DNA of 64,000 nucleotides from Pseudomonas palleroniana (GCF_003031675.1 NZ_PYWX01000006.1:62001-126000); one strand, 5' to 3'. Shown: positions 29,218 through 39,767, counted from the first letter of the stretch. Numbers and translations are program-made. The notes: generated by a model from the letters alone, not told the origin.

Positions 29218-30260
29218 GTGTATTCCTCCAGCAGGCGCCAGCGCAGTGTTTCACCGGCGCGCAGCGGGATGACAGTCAGCTCGCCGAACGGCAGGCTGGC
29301 AGGGGCGGTCCAGTCTTCACGGACCAGGGTAATACGGTCGGTATTCGCCGGCAGGCCGTAGAAACGCGGGCCATTGAGGCTGGCGAAGCCTTCGAGCTTG
29401 TCCAGGGCATTACGCTGTTCGAACGCTTCGGCATACAACTCGATCGCCGCATACGCGGTATAGCAGCCGGCACAGCCGCACGCGGCTTCCTTGGCGTGCT
29501 GGGCGTGGGGGGCGGAGTCGGTGCCGAGGAAGAACTTCGGGTTGCCGCTGGTCGCCGCATCCAGCAAGGCCACCTGGTGGGTGTTGCGCTTGAGGATCGG
29601 CAGGCAATAGAAGTGCGGCCGAATCCCGCCTACCAGCATGTGGTTGCGGTTGTAGAGCAGGTGGTGGGCGGTGATGGTAGCGCCGACGTTGGCCGAAGCC
29701 TCGGTGACGAACTGCACGGCGTCGGCTGTAGTGATGTGTTCGAACACGACCTTGAGGGTCGGGAACAGCTCGACCACCCGGCGCATATGCTCGTCGATGA
29801 AAATCTTTTCACGGTCGAATACGTCGACATCGCCACGGGTGACTTCACCGTGGATCAGCAACGGCATGCCGACTTCGGCCATGGCTTCGATGGCCGGCAG
29901 GATCTTGTCGATACTGGTCACGCCGGAATCGGAATTGGTGGTCGCGCCCGCCGGATACAACTTGGCGGCATGCACGAAACCGCTGGCTTTGGCCTGGCGG
30001 ATCTCGTCAGGTTGGGTGCGGTCGGTCAGGTAGAGCACCATCAGCGGTTCGAAGCGGCTGCCGGCCGGCCGTGCAGCGAGGATACGCTGGCGATAGGCAT
30101 CGGCTTCGGCGGCATTACGGACCGGCGGTACCAGGTTAGGCATGATGATGGCGCGGCCGAACGTGCGCGCGACATCGGCCACAGTTTGGGGTAACGCAGC
30201 ACCATCGCGAAGATGAATATGCCAGTCGTCGGGACGCAGCAGGGTCAGGCGGTCGGACAT
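29214..30260 (-). CDS. pyrC: dihydroorotase PyrC
   Basis: 348 residues. Metal-binding DWHIHLRDG at residues about 12-20, the carboxylated lysine in [18 protein letters not shown], and the catalytic Asp in TDSAPH. Class I dihydroorotase of the E. coli PyrC type: carbamoyl aspartate to dihydroorotate. I chose the ATG at 30260 from the family start. Confidence 0.96.
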   Translation of the reverse strand: MSDRLTLLRPDDWHIHLRDGAALPQTVADVARTFGRAIIMPNLVPPVRNAAEADAYRQRILAARPAGSRFEPLMVLYLTDRTQPDEIRQAKASGFVHAAKLYPAGATTNSDSGVTSIDKILPAIEAMAEVGMPLLIHGEVTRGDVDVFDREKIFIDEHMRRVVELFPTLKVVFEHITTADAVQFVTEASANVGATITAHHLLYNRNHMLVGGIRPHFYCLPILKRNTHQVALLDAATSGNPKFFLGTDSAPHAQHAKEAACGCAGCYTAYAAIELYAEAFEQRNALDKLEGFASLNGPRFYGLPANTDRITLVREDWTAPASLPFGELTVIPLRAGETLRWRLLEEYT

Positions 30261-30416
30261 TGGGGATTCCAGGCGGGTCAATCTAGTGGGAATGCTACCG
30301 GAAAAGACTCTTGCAGGCACTCGCTATCAAGTTTTGCAGGATGCGACCGATATCCCCGGGTATGCCTTAACGATGTATGACGCTTTGAAGTGTTGTAGAA
30401 ACCAGTGGAGCCTCCC

Positions 30417-31325
30417 GTGCGCCAGCATTATCTAGCCCTGCTCAGTGCGTTCGCCAGCCTGCCTGTGATGGCCCTCACGTTCCAGACACGCCTGGAGAAT
30501 ATTGAGTGGAAGGTGGAAGGCGATCAGTTCGAGTGCCGTCTGACCCAGCCGATCACCGATTTCGGCTCTGGTGAGTTCGTGCGCCGGGCCGGCGAGCAGG
30601 CGACGTTTCGTCTGAAAGCCTTTAACGGCTCGCTGGGTGCCGGTTCAGCCACCTTGTTGGCCGCCGCTGCTCCCTGGCAACCCGGCCGCGGTGATATCAA
30701 CCTCGGTGCCGTGCGAGTGGGCAGCGGCGACGTGTTGTTCAATAGCTCCCAGGCCCAAGCCGGTCGCCTGTTCAGTGGTTTACTGGAAGGGCGTAGCCCA
30801 ACCGTGCGGCATTACGCGCGTGAAGGCGGCTATTCGGAAATTCGCCTGCTGCCGGTGAAGTTCAGCAAGGCCTACAACGATTATCAGTTGTGTACCGCGA
30901 AGCTGCTGCCGATGAATTACGATCAGGTCAAGCAGACCGAGGTCGGGTTCCCTGGCGGCGGTATCGAGCTGGATGCGGCGGCCAAGAAAAAGCTGTCGGT
31001 GATTCTTGCGTTCATGAAAGCCGATCCCACGGTCAATCATATCGAATTGAACGGTCATTCCGATAACAGTGGTAACCGCCTGACCAACCGCGATGTGTCG
31101 CGGCGTCGTGCGCTGGCAGTGATGGACTACTTCAAGGCCAACGGTATTCCAGAATCGCAAATCACCCTGCGTTTCCACGGCGAAAGCTACCCGCTGGCGC
31201 CCAACACCAATGCGGCCAACCGTGCGCGCAACCGTCGCGTGAATATCCAGCTTGAACGGGTCGCGGCGCCCGAGAAGCCGGCGCCTGCGACCGCAGCCCC
31301 AAGCAACCCCGCGCATATTTCATAA
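30417..31325 (+). CDS. motY: MotY-like flagellar stator-associated OmpA-family protein
   Basis: 302 residues from a GTG at 30417 with GGAG six bases upstream. Signal peptide (LALLSAFASLPVMA), MotY-type N-terminal beta domain (about 20-160) and an OmpA-like peptidoglycan-binding domain (NHIELNGHSDNSGN ... RNRRVNIQL at about 200-282). MotY forms the periplasmic T-ring that anchors stators in Pseudomonas. The position next to pyrC matches P. aeruginosa gene order. Confidence 0.88.
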   Translation: MRQHYLALLSAFASLPVMALTFQTRLENIEWKVEGDQFECRLTQPITDFGSGEFVRRAGEQATFRLKAFNGSLGAGSATLLAAAAPWQPGRGDINLGAVRVGSGDVLFNSSQAQAGRLFSGLLEGRSPTVRHYAREGGYSEIRLLPVKFSKAYNDYQLCTAKLLPMNYDQVKQTEVGFPGGGIELDAAAKKKLSVILAFMKADPTVNHIELNGHSDNSGNRLTNRDVSRRRALAVMDYFKANGIPESQITLRFHGESYPLAPNTNAANRARNRRVNIQLERVAAPEKPAPATAAPSNPAHIS

Positions 31326-31371
31326 AGCGCGCTCATAAGGTGCGACCATCGGTCGCCCGCTCGACATAATC

Positions 31372-31408
31372 TGTCGCTTTATCTTCATTTGCTGTCGCGC
31401 CTCTGTAA
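31372..31408. promoter_or_regulatory. candidate ArgR operator before argG
   Basis: Two TGTCGC half-sites (31372 and 31393) lie 21 bp apart. The second is TGTCGC-N8-AA, the Pseudomonas ArgR half-site, and the first has CA at the last position. The location 60-100 bp before argG fits repression by arginine. Confidence 0.5.
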
Positions 31409-31467
31409 ATTCACGGTTTTGGTCGGTAGAATCGACGCCTTTCCGTACAACCCCGTGGAGTGATGGC

Positions 31468-32685
31468 ATGGCCGACGTAAACAAGGTCGTTCTCGCGTAT
31501 TCCGGCGGCCTGGACACTTCGGTGATCCTCAAGTGGCTGCAGGATACTTATAACTGTGAAGTGGTGACCTTCACCGCTGACCTGGGTCAGGGCGAAGAGG
31601 TCGAACCTGCACGTGCCAAGGCGCAAGCCATGGGCGTGAAAGAGATCTACATTGACGACCTGCGCGAAGAATTCGTCCGCGATTTCGTCTTCCCGATGTT
31701 TCGCGCCAACACCGTCTACGAAGGCGAGTACCTGCTGGGTACTTCGATCGCGCGTCCGCTCATCGCCAAGCGTCTGATCGAAATCGCCAATGAAACCGGC
31801 GCCGACGCCATTTCCCATGGCGCCACCGGCAAGGGCAACGACCAGGTCCGTTTTGAACTGGGCGCCTATGCGCTCAAGCCAGGCGTAAAAGTGATTGCAC
31901 CTTGGCGCGAATGGGACCTGCTGTCCCGTGAAAAGCTGATGGATTACGCTGAAAAGCACGCAATCCCGATCGAGCGTCACGGCAAGAAGAAATCCCCGTA
32001 CTCGATGGACGCCAACCTGCTGCACATCTCCTACGAAGGCGGCGTGTTGGAAGACACCTGGACCGAGCACGAGGAAGACATGTGGCGTTGGACCGTCTCC
32101 CCGGAGAACGCACCCGACAAACCGCAGTACCTGGAACTGACTTACCGCAACGGCGACATCGTCGCGCTGGACGGCGTCGAAATGACCCCGGCCACCGTAC
32201 TGGCGACCCTGAACCGTATCGGCGGTGAGCACGGTATCGGTCGTCTCGACATCGTTGAGAACCGTTACGTGGGCATGAAGTCCCGCGGCTGCTACGAAAC
32301 CCCAGGCGGCACCATCATGCTGCGCGCTCACCGTGCCATCGAGTCCATCACCCTGGACCGTGAAGTGGCACACCTCAAAGATGAGTTGATGCCCAAGTAC
32401 GCCAGCCTGATCTACACCGGCTACTGGTGGAGCCCTGAGCGTCTGATGCTGCAACAGATGATCGACGCTTCCCAGGTCCACGTGAACGGCGTTGTGCGCC
32501 TGAAGCTGTACAAGGGCAATGTGATCGTCACCGGTCGCAAGTCCGATGAGTCGTTGTTCGACGCGAACATAGCCACTTTTGAAGAAGATGGCGGCGCCTA
32601 CAACCAGGCGGACGCGGCAGGCTTTATCAAGTTGAACGCATTGCGCATGCGCATCGCGGCCAACAAAGGTCGCTCGTTGTTCTGA
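31468..32685 (+). CDS. argG: argininosuccinate synthase ArgG
   Basis: 405 residues. ATP-binding P-loop [12 protein letters not shown] at the N-terminus, [15 protein letters not shown], and [11 protein letters not shown]. Joins citrulline (the ArgF product) and aspartate. The start ATG at 31468 gives the family N-terminus. A single-gene unit with its own terminator. Confidence 0.97.
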   Translation: MADVNKVVLAYSGGLDTSVILKWLQDTYNCEVVTFTADLGQGEEVEPARAKAQAMGVKEIYIDDLREEFVRDFVFPMFRANTVYEGEYLLGTSIARPLIAKRLIEIANETGADAISHGATGKGNDQVRFELGAYALKPGVKVIAPWREWDLLSREKLMDYAEKHAIPIERHGKKKSPYSMDANLLHISYEGGVLEDTWTEHEEDMWRWTVSPENAPDKPQYLELTYRNGDIVALDGVEMTPATVLATLNRIGGEHGIGRLDIVENRYVGMKSRGCYETPGGTIMLRAHRAIESITLDREVAHLKDELMPKYASLIYTGYWWSPERLMLQQMIDASQVHVNGVVRLKLYKGNVIVTGRKSDESLFDANIATFEEDGGAYNQADAAGFIKLNALRMRIAANKGRSLF

Positions 32686-32702
32686 GTGATTCGCCCGCAG
32701 TG

Positions 32703-32736
32703 AAAATGGCCCCTTGCTCAAGGGGCCATTTTTTTG
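32703..32736 (+). terminator. intrinsic terminator of argG
   Basis: AAAATGGCCCCTTG and CAAGGGGCCATTTTTTT form a long stem with a T-run, about 20 bp after the stop. Confidence 0.9.
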
Positions 32737-33300
32737 CCTGTTATTTTTAACCGGGGTGAAGTGTTTAAAGTTATAAACGCCTGTTGATAGTTTTGTAGTT
32801 GGCGCATTTTATTTTGTTTGATTTGCTCCAGGGATAATTGAATTTTGTAGGGGGAATGAATTTTTTACACCTGAACAGGAACTAGCCTTACAGGAAATTC
32901 ACTCACAAAAGTACAGCGAAGCCATTTGGCGCTGAAACGTCTGTAGGAATTTTGGGTGTAAGAAAATATGTTAAGTGGAACTAAAGCAGTCGATTTTTTT
33001 ATGCCGGCTTTCCCGTGTACAGGCAAGAGGCAAGGGGCATTTGCTGAAAGGTGTGTGCGCCACGTTTACCGCATGCCCCATACCCGCTGGAGATTTCACT
33101 CAAAATATGTAAAAGCCCGGAAAGGTCTGAAAGGTCTTATAAAACTCGACACATCCGAGTTGTTGGTTTTTTGTAGGTTAATTCTTATATCGTTGTGGGT
33201 TGGGTCTCTGCTTGCTGTTGCTCGGGGGGTAACGCTATGCCAACTATGAAACGACTAGGCTATTGTGCTTGCTCTAAATAATTCGAACAGCGAAATTGGA
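32737..33300. other. A+T-rich 0.56-kb gap with a possible terminator hairpin
   Basis: The region is visibly richer in A/T than its flanks, as is common for H-NS-like (MvaT) bound promoters. A hairpin AACTCG-N7-CGAGTT followed at a short distance by TTTTTT lies at about 33147-33176, so a short transcript may end here. One 93-codon frame (32968-33249) has no recognisable similarity and an unusual composition, so I do not call it. The gap probably carries the control region of the response regulator at 33308. Confidence 0.4.
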
Positions 33301-33307
33301 CTTTCTC

Positions 33308-33940
33308 ATGAATAAAGTGCTGATCGTGGATGATCATCCCGTCATTCGTCTTGCTGTGCGCATGCTGATGGAACGTCATGGTTATGAGGTCGTTGCCGAG
33401 ACTGATAACGGTGTCGATGCCTTGCAACTTGCACGGGAACATACGCCGGACATTGTCATACTGGACATCGGAATTCCCAAGCTCGATGGGCTGGAAGTCA
33501 TTTGCCGGCTTGCTTCAACCAAACAACCTGCACCGTTCAAGGTGTTGGTACTGACATCCCAGGCCCCGGGGCATTTTTCCATGCGCTGCATGCAGGCCGG
33601 GGCGGCCGGTTATGTGTGCAAGCAGCAGGACCTGACCGAGTTGTTGAGTGCCATCAAGGCGGTGCTTTCCGGCTACAGCTATTTTCCGAACCAGGCGCTT
33701 AATTCGGTGCGCTCCACCATGGGCAACGCCAGTGAAGCTGACATGGTCGAGCGCTTGTCGGGGCGAGAGATGATGGTGCTGCAGCAACTGGCCCGGGGCA
33801 AGACCAACAAGGAGATTGCCGACGGTATGTTCCTCAGCAACAAGACCGTCAGCACCTATAAGACCCGTTTGCTACTCAAGCTCAATGCCCGCTCCCTCGT
33901 CGACCTGATTGAACTGGCCCAGCGCAACGGGTTGGTATGA
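33308..33940 (+). CDS. orphan LuxR/NarL-family response regulator
   Basis: 210 residues. Receiver domain with acidic pocket (VDDHP) and phospho-acceptor Asp about 54 (VILDIGIPK), then a LuxR-type helix-turn-helix (LSGREMMVLQQLARGKTNKEIAD). Resembles RocA1/EvgA-type regulators, which often control fimbriae or biofilm genes, but no cognate kinase or fimbrial gene is adjacent. The target is unknown. Confidence 0.9.
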   Translation: MNKVLIVDDHPVIRLAVRMLMERHGYEVVAETDNGVDALQLAREHTPDIVILDIGIPKLDGLEVICRLASTKQPAPFKVLVLTSQAPGHFSMRCMQAGAAGYVCKQQDLTELLSAIKAVLSGYSYFPNQALNSVRSTMGNASEADMVERLSGREMMVLQQLARGKTNKEIADGMFLSNKTVSTYKTRLLLKLNARSLVDLIELAQRNGLV

Positions 33941-33978
33941 GTTAAGACATTCCACCGCTCCGGCATTCGTATACCGGC

Positions 33979-34001
33979 AAAAAAGCCTCCGTCAGGGAGG
34001 C
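33979..34001 (-). terminator. intrinsic terminator of the PA3496-like gene
   Basis: On the minus strand AGCCTCCC-TGAC-GGAGGCT is followed by a T-run, 22 bp after the stop of the small gene. Confidence 0.8.
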
Positions 34002-34022
34002 TTCCGGTCGTTCACGAGTCGA

Positions 34023-34205
34023 TCAGAGATCGAAGTCGTAATCGGCCAGCTGTTTTTGCAAGCGTCGCTCTTCCAGAAGATTGTCGATAGTGCGGCGTTT
34101 GCTCAAATTGGTCTTGGCCACCTCTACAACAGGGGCATCTCCTTCGTCATCCGCCTCTGCAATGAGGTCGTCTTCTACATCCAGTTGTTCTTTGCCAGTG
34201 CTCAT
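34023..34205 (-). CDS. small conserved PA3496-family protein
   Basis: 60 residues, acidic N-terminal half and a basic helix (KRRTIDNLLEERRLQKQL) in the C-terminal half. The same small gene lies next to nth in P. aeruginosa (PA3496). Named in databases as a putative envelope integrity protein; no membrane segment is visible, so the function is uncertain. Confidence 0.75.
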   Translation of the reverse strand: MSTGKEQLDVEDDLIAEADDEGDAPVVEVAKTNLSKRRTIDNLLEERRLQKQLADYDFDL

Positions 34206-34312
34206 AAGGTTAACTCCAGGCTAAGACTGCCGTTGGCGCTCCTTATAACGATAATCCATGATCGGGTAAAAAAGATTTTTTCAATCGATTGATTGCAAAA
34301 ACTAATAATCAC

Positions 34313-34951
34313 TCAATCGTCGGACGTCTTGTCCTTGTATTCGCACAGGTCTTCGATGCGGCAGCTCCCGCAGCGCGGTTTGCGGGCCTGGCAGACATAT
34401 CGCCCGTGCAGGATCAGCCAGTGGTGGGAATCGAGCAAATACGGCTTGGGCACGAACTTCATCAATTGTTTTTCCACCTCCACCACGTTTTTGCCGCGAG
34501 CAATCCCGGTACGGTTGCTGACGCGGAAGATATGCGTGTCCACCGCCATGGTCAGTTGCCGGAATGCCGTATTGAGTACGACGTTAGCGGTTTTTCGGCC
34601 CACACCGGGGAGCGCTTCCAGCGCTTCACGGGTCTGCGGCACTTCACTGCCATGCAGTTCAATCAGCAGGCGGCAGGTCTCGATGACATTCTTGGCCTTG
34701 CTGTTGTACAAGCCGATGGTCTTGATGTATTCCGACAATCCGTCCACCCCCAAGGCGTAAATGGCCTCCGGTGTATTGGCAACCGGATACAGTTTGGCCG
34801 TGGCCTTATTGACGCCAACGTCTGTGGACTGAGCCGAAAGGATCACCGCAATCAACAACTCGAACGGCGACGAGTAGGCCAGCTCGGTTTTGGGTTCGGG
34901 ATTGTCTTCGTGAAACCTGCGGAAAATTTCCAGGCGTTTGGCAGCGTTCAT
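34313..34951 (-). CDS. nth: endonuclease III Nth
   Basis: 212 residues. Helix-hairpin-helix LPGVGRKTANVVL with catalytic Lys in this loop and Asp in VDTHIFR, and the C-terminal [4Fe-4S] ligands Cys-X6-Cys-X2-Cys-X5-Cys. DNA glycosylase/AP lyase that removes oxidised pyrimidines. I chose the ATG at 34951 from the family N-terminus. Confidence 0.96.
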   Translation of the reverse strand: MNAAKRLEIFRRFHEDNPEPKTELAYSSPFELLIAVILSAQSTDVGVNKATAKLYPVANTPEAIYALGVDGLSEYIKTIGLYNSKAKNVIETCRLLIELHGSEVPQTREALEALPGVGRKTANVVLNTAFRQLTMAVDTHIFRVSNRTGIARGKNVVEVEKQLMKFVPKPYLLDSHHWLILHGRYVCQARKPRCGSCRIEDLCEYKDKTSDD

Positions 34952-35055
34952 GGGGCAGGTGTTTCCTTGCAAGCGGGCAGCATAGTGTTCAAAGGTGGGG
35001 GCCGGGTTGTGCAGGATAAACCATCACCCGCACACCCGGCAGCGTCTGTCGCGGC

Positions 35056-36222
35056 TTACGCGCCGGTACGCGCGTTCACTTGGCGCTGCGCCTCGTCCAG
35101 CTTGTGCTGTGCGGCCTCCAGCTCAGCCACGCCGCAGCCAGGTTGGCGTTGTAACTTGCTGACCTCGGCCCGGGCATAGGCCAAGGCGGTTTTCAACTGG
35201 CGCAGTTCGGCGTCGATGGGGCGTTTTTCTACGCGCTGCAAGTCGGGCCTGGGTTGCTCGCTGTCATTCTCAGCGTCATGCAAGGCTTGCTCGGCGCTGA
35301 CCAGCGCTGCGCTCAAGGTTGCCAATTGCTGTTGGTCAGCGTTCAGGTCCTGGGCTTTTTTCAGTTCGGCGCGACGCATTGCCAGTTGGATTTTTGCGCG
35401 CTTGAGCGCTGGGTCTTTTTGACTCGGCAGCGCTGTCGGGCTGGGGACCTCCAGGGCCGCCAGGGCCTGCTCCGCCGCTTCGAACTGCTGTTGCAGCACG
35501 ATCAGTTGCGACTGCTGCTCAAAGGTCGGTGGGTGACCAAACGCTTTCAGGGATTTGTGCAACTGAGCGCGACTCATTGCGACCGTGATTTTGGCTTTTT
35601 TGACCGCCGCGTCCTGGGCGGAATCGGTCGGCATGGGCATAACCGGCGCCGAGCGCTTGGCCCGTGCCAGGCGTTCGTCGAGCTTGCGCGCTTCTTCGCG
35701 TTGCAGGCGGGCATTGCGCTGCTCGAAGCGCCGTCGTGCCCGGTCGCGCTTGAGGCCGCGTTCATGGTGCTGGTGGTCATTAGCTGCAAGGCCACCCACA
35801 ATCGGCAACACAGAGGTCACTGGGCGCATCTCAATGCAATCGACCGGGCAGGGCGCGACACAAAGGTCGCAACCTGTGCACTCATCGATGATAACGGTAT
35901 GCATCAACTTGGCGGCTCCGACAATCGCGTCCACCGGGCAGGCCTGGATGCACTTGGTGCAACCGATGCATTCGGCTTCTCGGATGTAGGCGACTTGGGC
36001 CGGGGCTTCTCCTCGGCTGGTATCCAGCGCCAGAATCGGCACTTTCAGCAATTGCGCCAAGCCGGCGATGGTTTCCTCCCCGCCGGGAGGGCACTTGTTG
36101 ATCGCCTCACCAAGGGCGATACCCTCAGCATAAGGCTTGCAGCCCGGATGCCCGCACTTGCCGCATTGGGTCTGCGGCAGCAGCGCGTCGATACGTTGAA
36201 TCAGGTTCGTGACCATTGGCAT
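35056..36222 (-). CDS. rsxB: RsxB/RnfB-like ferredoxin subunit with long repeat tail, isolated from other rnf genes
   Basis: 388 residues. The Fe-S domain ([17 protein letters not shown]) starts about residue 19, then two 4Fe-4S motifs ([13 protein letters not shown] and [13 protein letters not shown] at about 87-130). The N-terminal membrane helix typical of RnfB is missing. The C-terminal 230 residues are Lys/Ala/Gln-rich helical sequence with three related units ([42 protein letters not shown]). No rnfA/C/D/G/E lies beside it. Start uncertain: 36222 or 36216. Confidence 0.85.
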   Translation of the reverse strand: MPMVTNLIQRIDALLPQTQCGKCGHPGCKPYAEGIALGEAINKCPPGGEETIAGLAQLLKVPILALDTSRGEAPAQVAYIREAECIGCTKCIQACPVDAIVGAAKLMHTVIIDECTGCDLCVAPCPVDCIEMRPVTSVLPIVGGLAANDHQHHERGLKRDRARRRFEQRNARLQREEARKLDERLARAKRSAPVMPMPTDSAQDAAVKKAKITVAMSRAQLHKSLKAFGHPPTFEQQSQLIVLQQQFEAAEQALAALEVPSPTALPSQKDPALKRAKIQLAMRRAELKKAQDLNADQQQLATLSAALVSAEQALHDAENDSEQPRPDLQRVEKRPIDAELRQLKTALAYARAEVSKLQRQPGCGVAELEAAQHKLDEAQRQVNARTGA

Positions 36223-36243
36223 GCCAGTTGAACAAACAGGGCT

Positions 36244-36441
36244 TGTAGTGAGCGGGCTTGCCCCGCGCTGGGTGGCGAAGCCGCCCCAAATCCAGGCGCC
36301 TTGGTGTTTCTGAAACTACTGCGGCGTCCTTATTGGGGCGAAGCCTCCCCAAATCCAGGCGCCTTGGTGTTTCTGAAACTACTGCGGCGTCCTTATCGGG
36401 GCGGCTGCGCCACCCAGCGCGGGGCAAGCCCGCTCACTACA
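36244..36441. repeat. REP doublet with a 63-bp internal tandem duplication
   Basis: Outer arms are the TGTAGTGAGCGGGCTTGCCC type. The spacer segment starting CCCCAAATCCAGGCGCCTTGG is present twice (36284 and 36347, period 63 bp), which makes this copy longer than the others in the window. Confidence 0.92.
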
Positions 36442-36448
36442 ACAGCCG

Positions 36449-38500
36449 TTACTTGATGCGTTGGCCCGGCTTTGCGCCGCTGTCCGGGCTGAGCAGGTAG
36501 ATTTCTTCGCCGCCAGGGCCTGCCGCCATCACCATGCCTTCGGAAATGCCGAACTTCATCTTCCGTGGCTTGAGGTTGGCGATCATCATCGTCAGGCGCC
36601 CGTCGAGTTTGGACGGGTCCGGATACGCGCTCTTGATCCCGGAGAATACATTGCGTCGCTCGTCACCAATGTCCAAGGTCAGGCGCAGCAGCTTGTCGGC
36701 ACCCTCTACTGCTTCGGCCTTGACGATCAGTGCAACACGCAGGTCCACGGCCGCAAAGGCGTCAAACTCGATTTGCGGAGAAATCGGGTCCTTGGCCAGC
36801 TCGCCGTTGCCGGTCGTGGCGGACTCGCCGGTGTCGGTCTGGCTGGCAGTCAGGTCTTCTTTCGAAGCGTCGGTCATGGCCTGGACTTTGGTCGGGTCGA
36901 TGCGGGTCATCAGTGGCTTGAACTCATTCAACTGATGGTTGCCGAGCAAGGTGGCGTGATCGTTCCAGGTCAACGGCGCGACGTTCAGGAACGCTTCGGC
37001 GTCGGCGGCCAGCAGTGGCAGTACCGGCTTGAGGAAGATCACCAATTGGCGGAACAGGTTGACGCCCGTGGCGCAGATCGCCTGCACTTCAGCCTGCTTG
37101 CCTTCCTGCTTGTTCAGCGACCACGGTGCCTTGTCGGCGATCCAGGCGTTGGCTCGGTCGGCCAGGCCCATGATTTCGCGCATGGCGCGGGCAAAGTCGC
37201 GGGCTTCATAGGCGTCGGCGATGCTTGGCGCAGCGGCCGTGAAGGCTTCGGTCAGCTCCGGCGCGGCGTTTTCGGCGACCAGCAGGCCGGCGTTGCCCTT
37301 GTGGATAAAACCTGCGCAACGGCTGGCGATGTTGACCACCTTGCCGACCAGGTCCGAGTTGACCTTCTGTACGAAGTCTTCCAGGTTCAGGTCCAGGTCG
37401 TCGACGCCACGGCCCAGCTTGGAGGCGTAGTAATAACGCAGGTATTCCGGCGACAGATGGTCCAGGTACGTGCGCGCCTTGATGAAGGTGCCACGGGACT
37501 TGGACATCTTCTGGCCGTTGACCGTCAGGTAGCCGTGTACGGCAATGCCGGTCGGCTTGCGGTAGCCCGAACCTTCAAGCATCGCCGGCCAGAACAGTGC
37601 GTGGAAGTTGACGATGTCCTTGCCGATGAAGTGATACAGCTCGGCGGTGGAGTCCTTGCCCCAGAACGCGTCGAAGTCCAGCGCCGGGGTGCGGTCGCAC
37701 AGGTTCTTGAAGCTGGCCATGTAGCCGATCGGCGCATCCAGCCATACATAGAAGTACTTGCCAGGTTCGCCCGGGATCTCGAAACCGAAGTACGGCGCAT
37801 CGCGGGAGATGTCCCACTGTTGCAGGCCGCTGTCGAGCCACTCGGACAGTTTGTTGGCCACGGCATCCTGCAGGGTGCCGCTGCGGGTCCAGGCTTGCAG
37901 CATCTGCTGGAAATCCGGGAGCTTGAAGAAGAAGTGCTGGGAGTCCTTCAGTACCGGGGTGGCGCCGGAGATGGCCGACTTCGGATCTTTCAGGTCGGTG
38001 GGTGCGTAGGTGGCACCGCATTTCTCACAGTTGTCGCCGTATTGGTCTTCGGAGCCGCATTTCGGGCAGGTGCCCTTGATGAAGCGGTCGGCCAGGAACA
38101 TTTTCTTTTCCGGGTCGAAATACTGGGTGACCGAACGCTGGTCGATGTGCCCGGCATCCTTGAGCCGCAGGTAGATCTGGCTCGACAGCTCGCGGTTTTC
38201 TTCGGAGTGGGTCGAGTGGAAGTTGTCGAAATCCACCAGGAACTCGGCAAAGTCGGCGCTGTGTTCAGCCTGCACATTGGCGATCAGTTGTTCTGGCGTG
38301 ATCCCTTCTTTTTCGGCGCGCAACATGATGGCCGAACCGTGGGCGTCGTCCGCGCAGACATAAATACATTGATTGCCGCGATGCTTCTGGAAGCGCACCC
38401 ACATATCGGTCTGGATGTACTCAAGCATATGGCCAAGATGGATGGAACCATTGGCATAGGGCAGGGCGCTGGTGACGAGGATCTTGCGTGGCTCGGACAT
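36449..38500 (-). CDS. metG: methionyl-tRNA synthetase MetG
   Basis: 683 residues. HIGH-type motif HLGHM near residue 22, zinc knuckle [17 protein letters not shown] (about 146-162), KMSKS at about 333-337 and the C-terminal tRNA-binding (Trbp111-like) domain from about 575. Charges initiator and elongator tRNA-Met. Divergent from apbC, as in many gammaproteobacteria. Confidence 0.97.
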   Translation of the reverse strand: MSEPRKILVTSALPYANGSIHLGHMLEYIQTDMWVRFQKHRGNQCIYVCADDAHGSAIMLRAEKEGITPEQLIANVQAEHSADFAEFLVDFDNFHSTHSEENRELSSQIYLRLKDAGHIDQRSVTQYFDPEKKMFLADRFIKGTCPKCGSEDQYGDNCEKCGATYAPTDLKDPKSAISGATPVLKDSQHFFFKLPDFQQMLQAWTRSGTLQDAVANKLSEWLDSGLQQWDISRDAPYFGFEIPGEPGKYFYVWLDAPIGYMASFKNLCDRTPALDFDAFWGKDSTAELYHFIGKDIVNFHALFWPAMLEGSGYRKPTGIAVHGYLTVNGQKMSKSRGTFIKARTYLDHLSPEYLRYYYASKLGRGVDDLDLNLEDFVQKVNSDLVGKVVNIASRCAGFIHKGNAGLLVAENAAPELTEAFTAAAPSIADAYEARDFARAMREIMGLADRANAWIADKAPWSLNKQEGKQAEVQAICATGVNLFRQLVIFLKPVLPLLAADAEAFLNVAPLTWNDHATLLGNHQLNEFKPLMTRIDPTKVQAMTDASKEDLTASQTDTGESATTGNGELAKDPISPQIEFDAFAAVDLRVALIVKAEAVEGADKLLRLTLDIGDERRNVFSGIKSAYPDPSKLDGRLTMMIANLKPRKMKFGISEGMVMAAGPGGEEIYLLSPDSGAKPGQRIK

Positions 38501-38672
38501 GGGGCTCGGCTACTTGATGAAACGGAGGTCGGCCACTATAAAGCGCCGGGAAATATATTTCACCCCGTGGCGTTGTTTCAAAATCATCCCGGCGTTCGAA
38601 ACGCATGCCGTTGGGCGACGGGAACGGTTAGGATAGCCGCCTGTTTCAGTCAGTCTTTTTCGGGAGTAGCCC

Positions 38673-39767
38673 ATGAGCGCCGTCAATCGCGCAGCGGTGG
38701 AAGCCGTTCTTCGCCAGTACACCGACCCCTATTTGAACCAGGACCCGGTCAGTGCCGGTTGTGTGCGGGCCATCGAGGTTCAGGGCGACCAGGTGTCGGT
38801 CCTGCTGGAGTTGGGCTATGCCGCCGGCCTGTTCAAAAGCGGCTGGGCGCAGATGCTGCAAATGGCCATCGAGGGCCTCGACGGCGTCGGTTCCGCCAAG
38901 GTCGACATCCAGTGCGTGATTGCCCCGCACAAGGCACAGGCGCAAATTCCGGGGCTGGCCAACGTCAAGAACGTGGTGGCGGTGGCCTCCGGCAAGGGCG
39001 GCGTAGGTAAATCGACCACGGCGGCCAACCTGGCCCTGGCCCTTGCCCGCGAAGGCGCGCGGGTGGGCATTCTCGATGCGGATATCTACGGCCCGAGCCA
39101 GGGTGTGATGTTCGGTATCGCCGAAGGTACGCGCCCCAAAGTGAAGGACCAGAAGTGGTTTGTACCTATCGAGTCCTTGGGCGTGGAAGTGATGTCCATG
39201 GCATTTCTCACCGATGACAACACGCCGATGGTCTGGCGCGGGCCGATGGTGTCCGGTGCGCTGCTGCAATTGGTCACCCAGACCGCCTGGGGCGACCTGG
39301 ATTACCTGGTGATCGACATGCCGCCGGGTACCGGTGACATCCAGCTGACCCTGGCGCAGAAGGTCCCGGTGGCCGGCTCGGTGATCGTGACCACGCCCCA
39401 GGACCTGGCGCTGCTCGACGCGAAGAAAGGTGTGGAGATGTTCCGCAAGGTCAACATCCCGGTACTCGGTGTCGTGGAAAACATGGCGGTGCACATCTGT
39501 TCCAACTGCGGGCATGCCGAGCACCTGTTTGGTGAAGGCGGAGGCGAGAAGCTGGCGACCCAGTACGGCGTCGAATTGCTGGCCTCGTTGCCCCTGTCGA
39601 TGCTGATTCGTGAGCAGGCCGATGGTGGCAAGCCTACCGTGATGGCTGAGCCGGACAGCCAGATCGCCATGATCTATCAAGAGCTGGCGCGCCATGTGGG
39701 CGCACGGATTGTCTTGCAGGAGGCCGTCGCGCCAGCAATGCCGACGATTACCGTCAGCGAAGACTGA
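38673..39767 (+). CDS. apbC: ApbC/Mrp Fe-S cluster carrier ATPase
   Basis: 364 residues. N-terminal MIP18-like domain (1-90), deviant Walker A GKGGVGKSTT at about 108-117, DADIYGPSQG, and the cluster-binding CxxC (CSNC at about 274). Homodimeric P-loop ATPase that carries Fe-S clusters to apo-proteins. Terminator follows. Confidence 0.95.
   Translation: MSAVNRAAVEAVLRQYTDPYLNQDPVSAGCVRAIEVQGDQVSVLLELGYAAGLFKSGWAQMLQMAIEGLDGVGSAKVDIQCVIAPHKAQAQIPGLANVKNVVAVASGKGGVGKSTTAANLALALAREGARVGILDADIYGPSQGVMFGIAEGTRPKVKDQKWFVPIESLGVEVMSMAFLTDDNTPMVWRGPMVSGALLQLVTQTAWGDLDYLVIDMPPGTGDIQLTLAQKVPVAGSVIVTTPQDLALLDAKKGVEMFRKVNIPVLGVVENMAVHICSNCGHAEHLFGEGGGEKLATQYGVELLASLPLSMLIREQADGGKPTVMAEPDSQIAMIYQELARHVGARIVLQEAVAPAMPTITVSED

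Noticed and set aside
32968..33249. 93-codon frame in the gap before the response regulator
   Set aside because: No ribosome-binding site or family-like sequence, A/T-rich region with a terminator-like hairpin inside the frame. Kept only as a note.
36461..39010. 849-codon open frame on the plus strand
   Set aside because: Antisense to metG and running into apbC; the metG product is a complete, recognisable protein. High GC causes long shadow frames.
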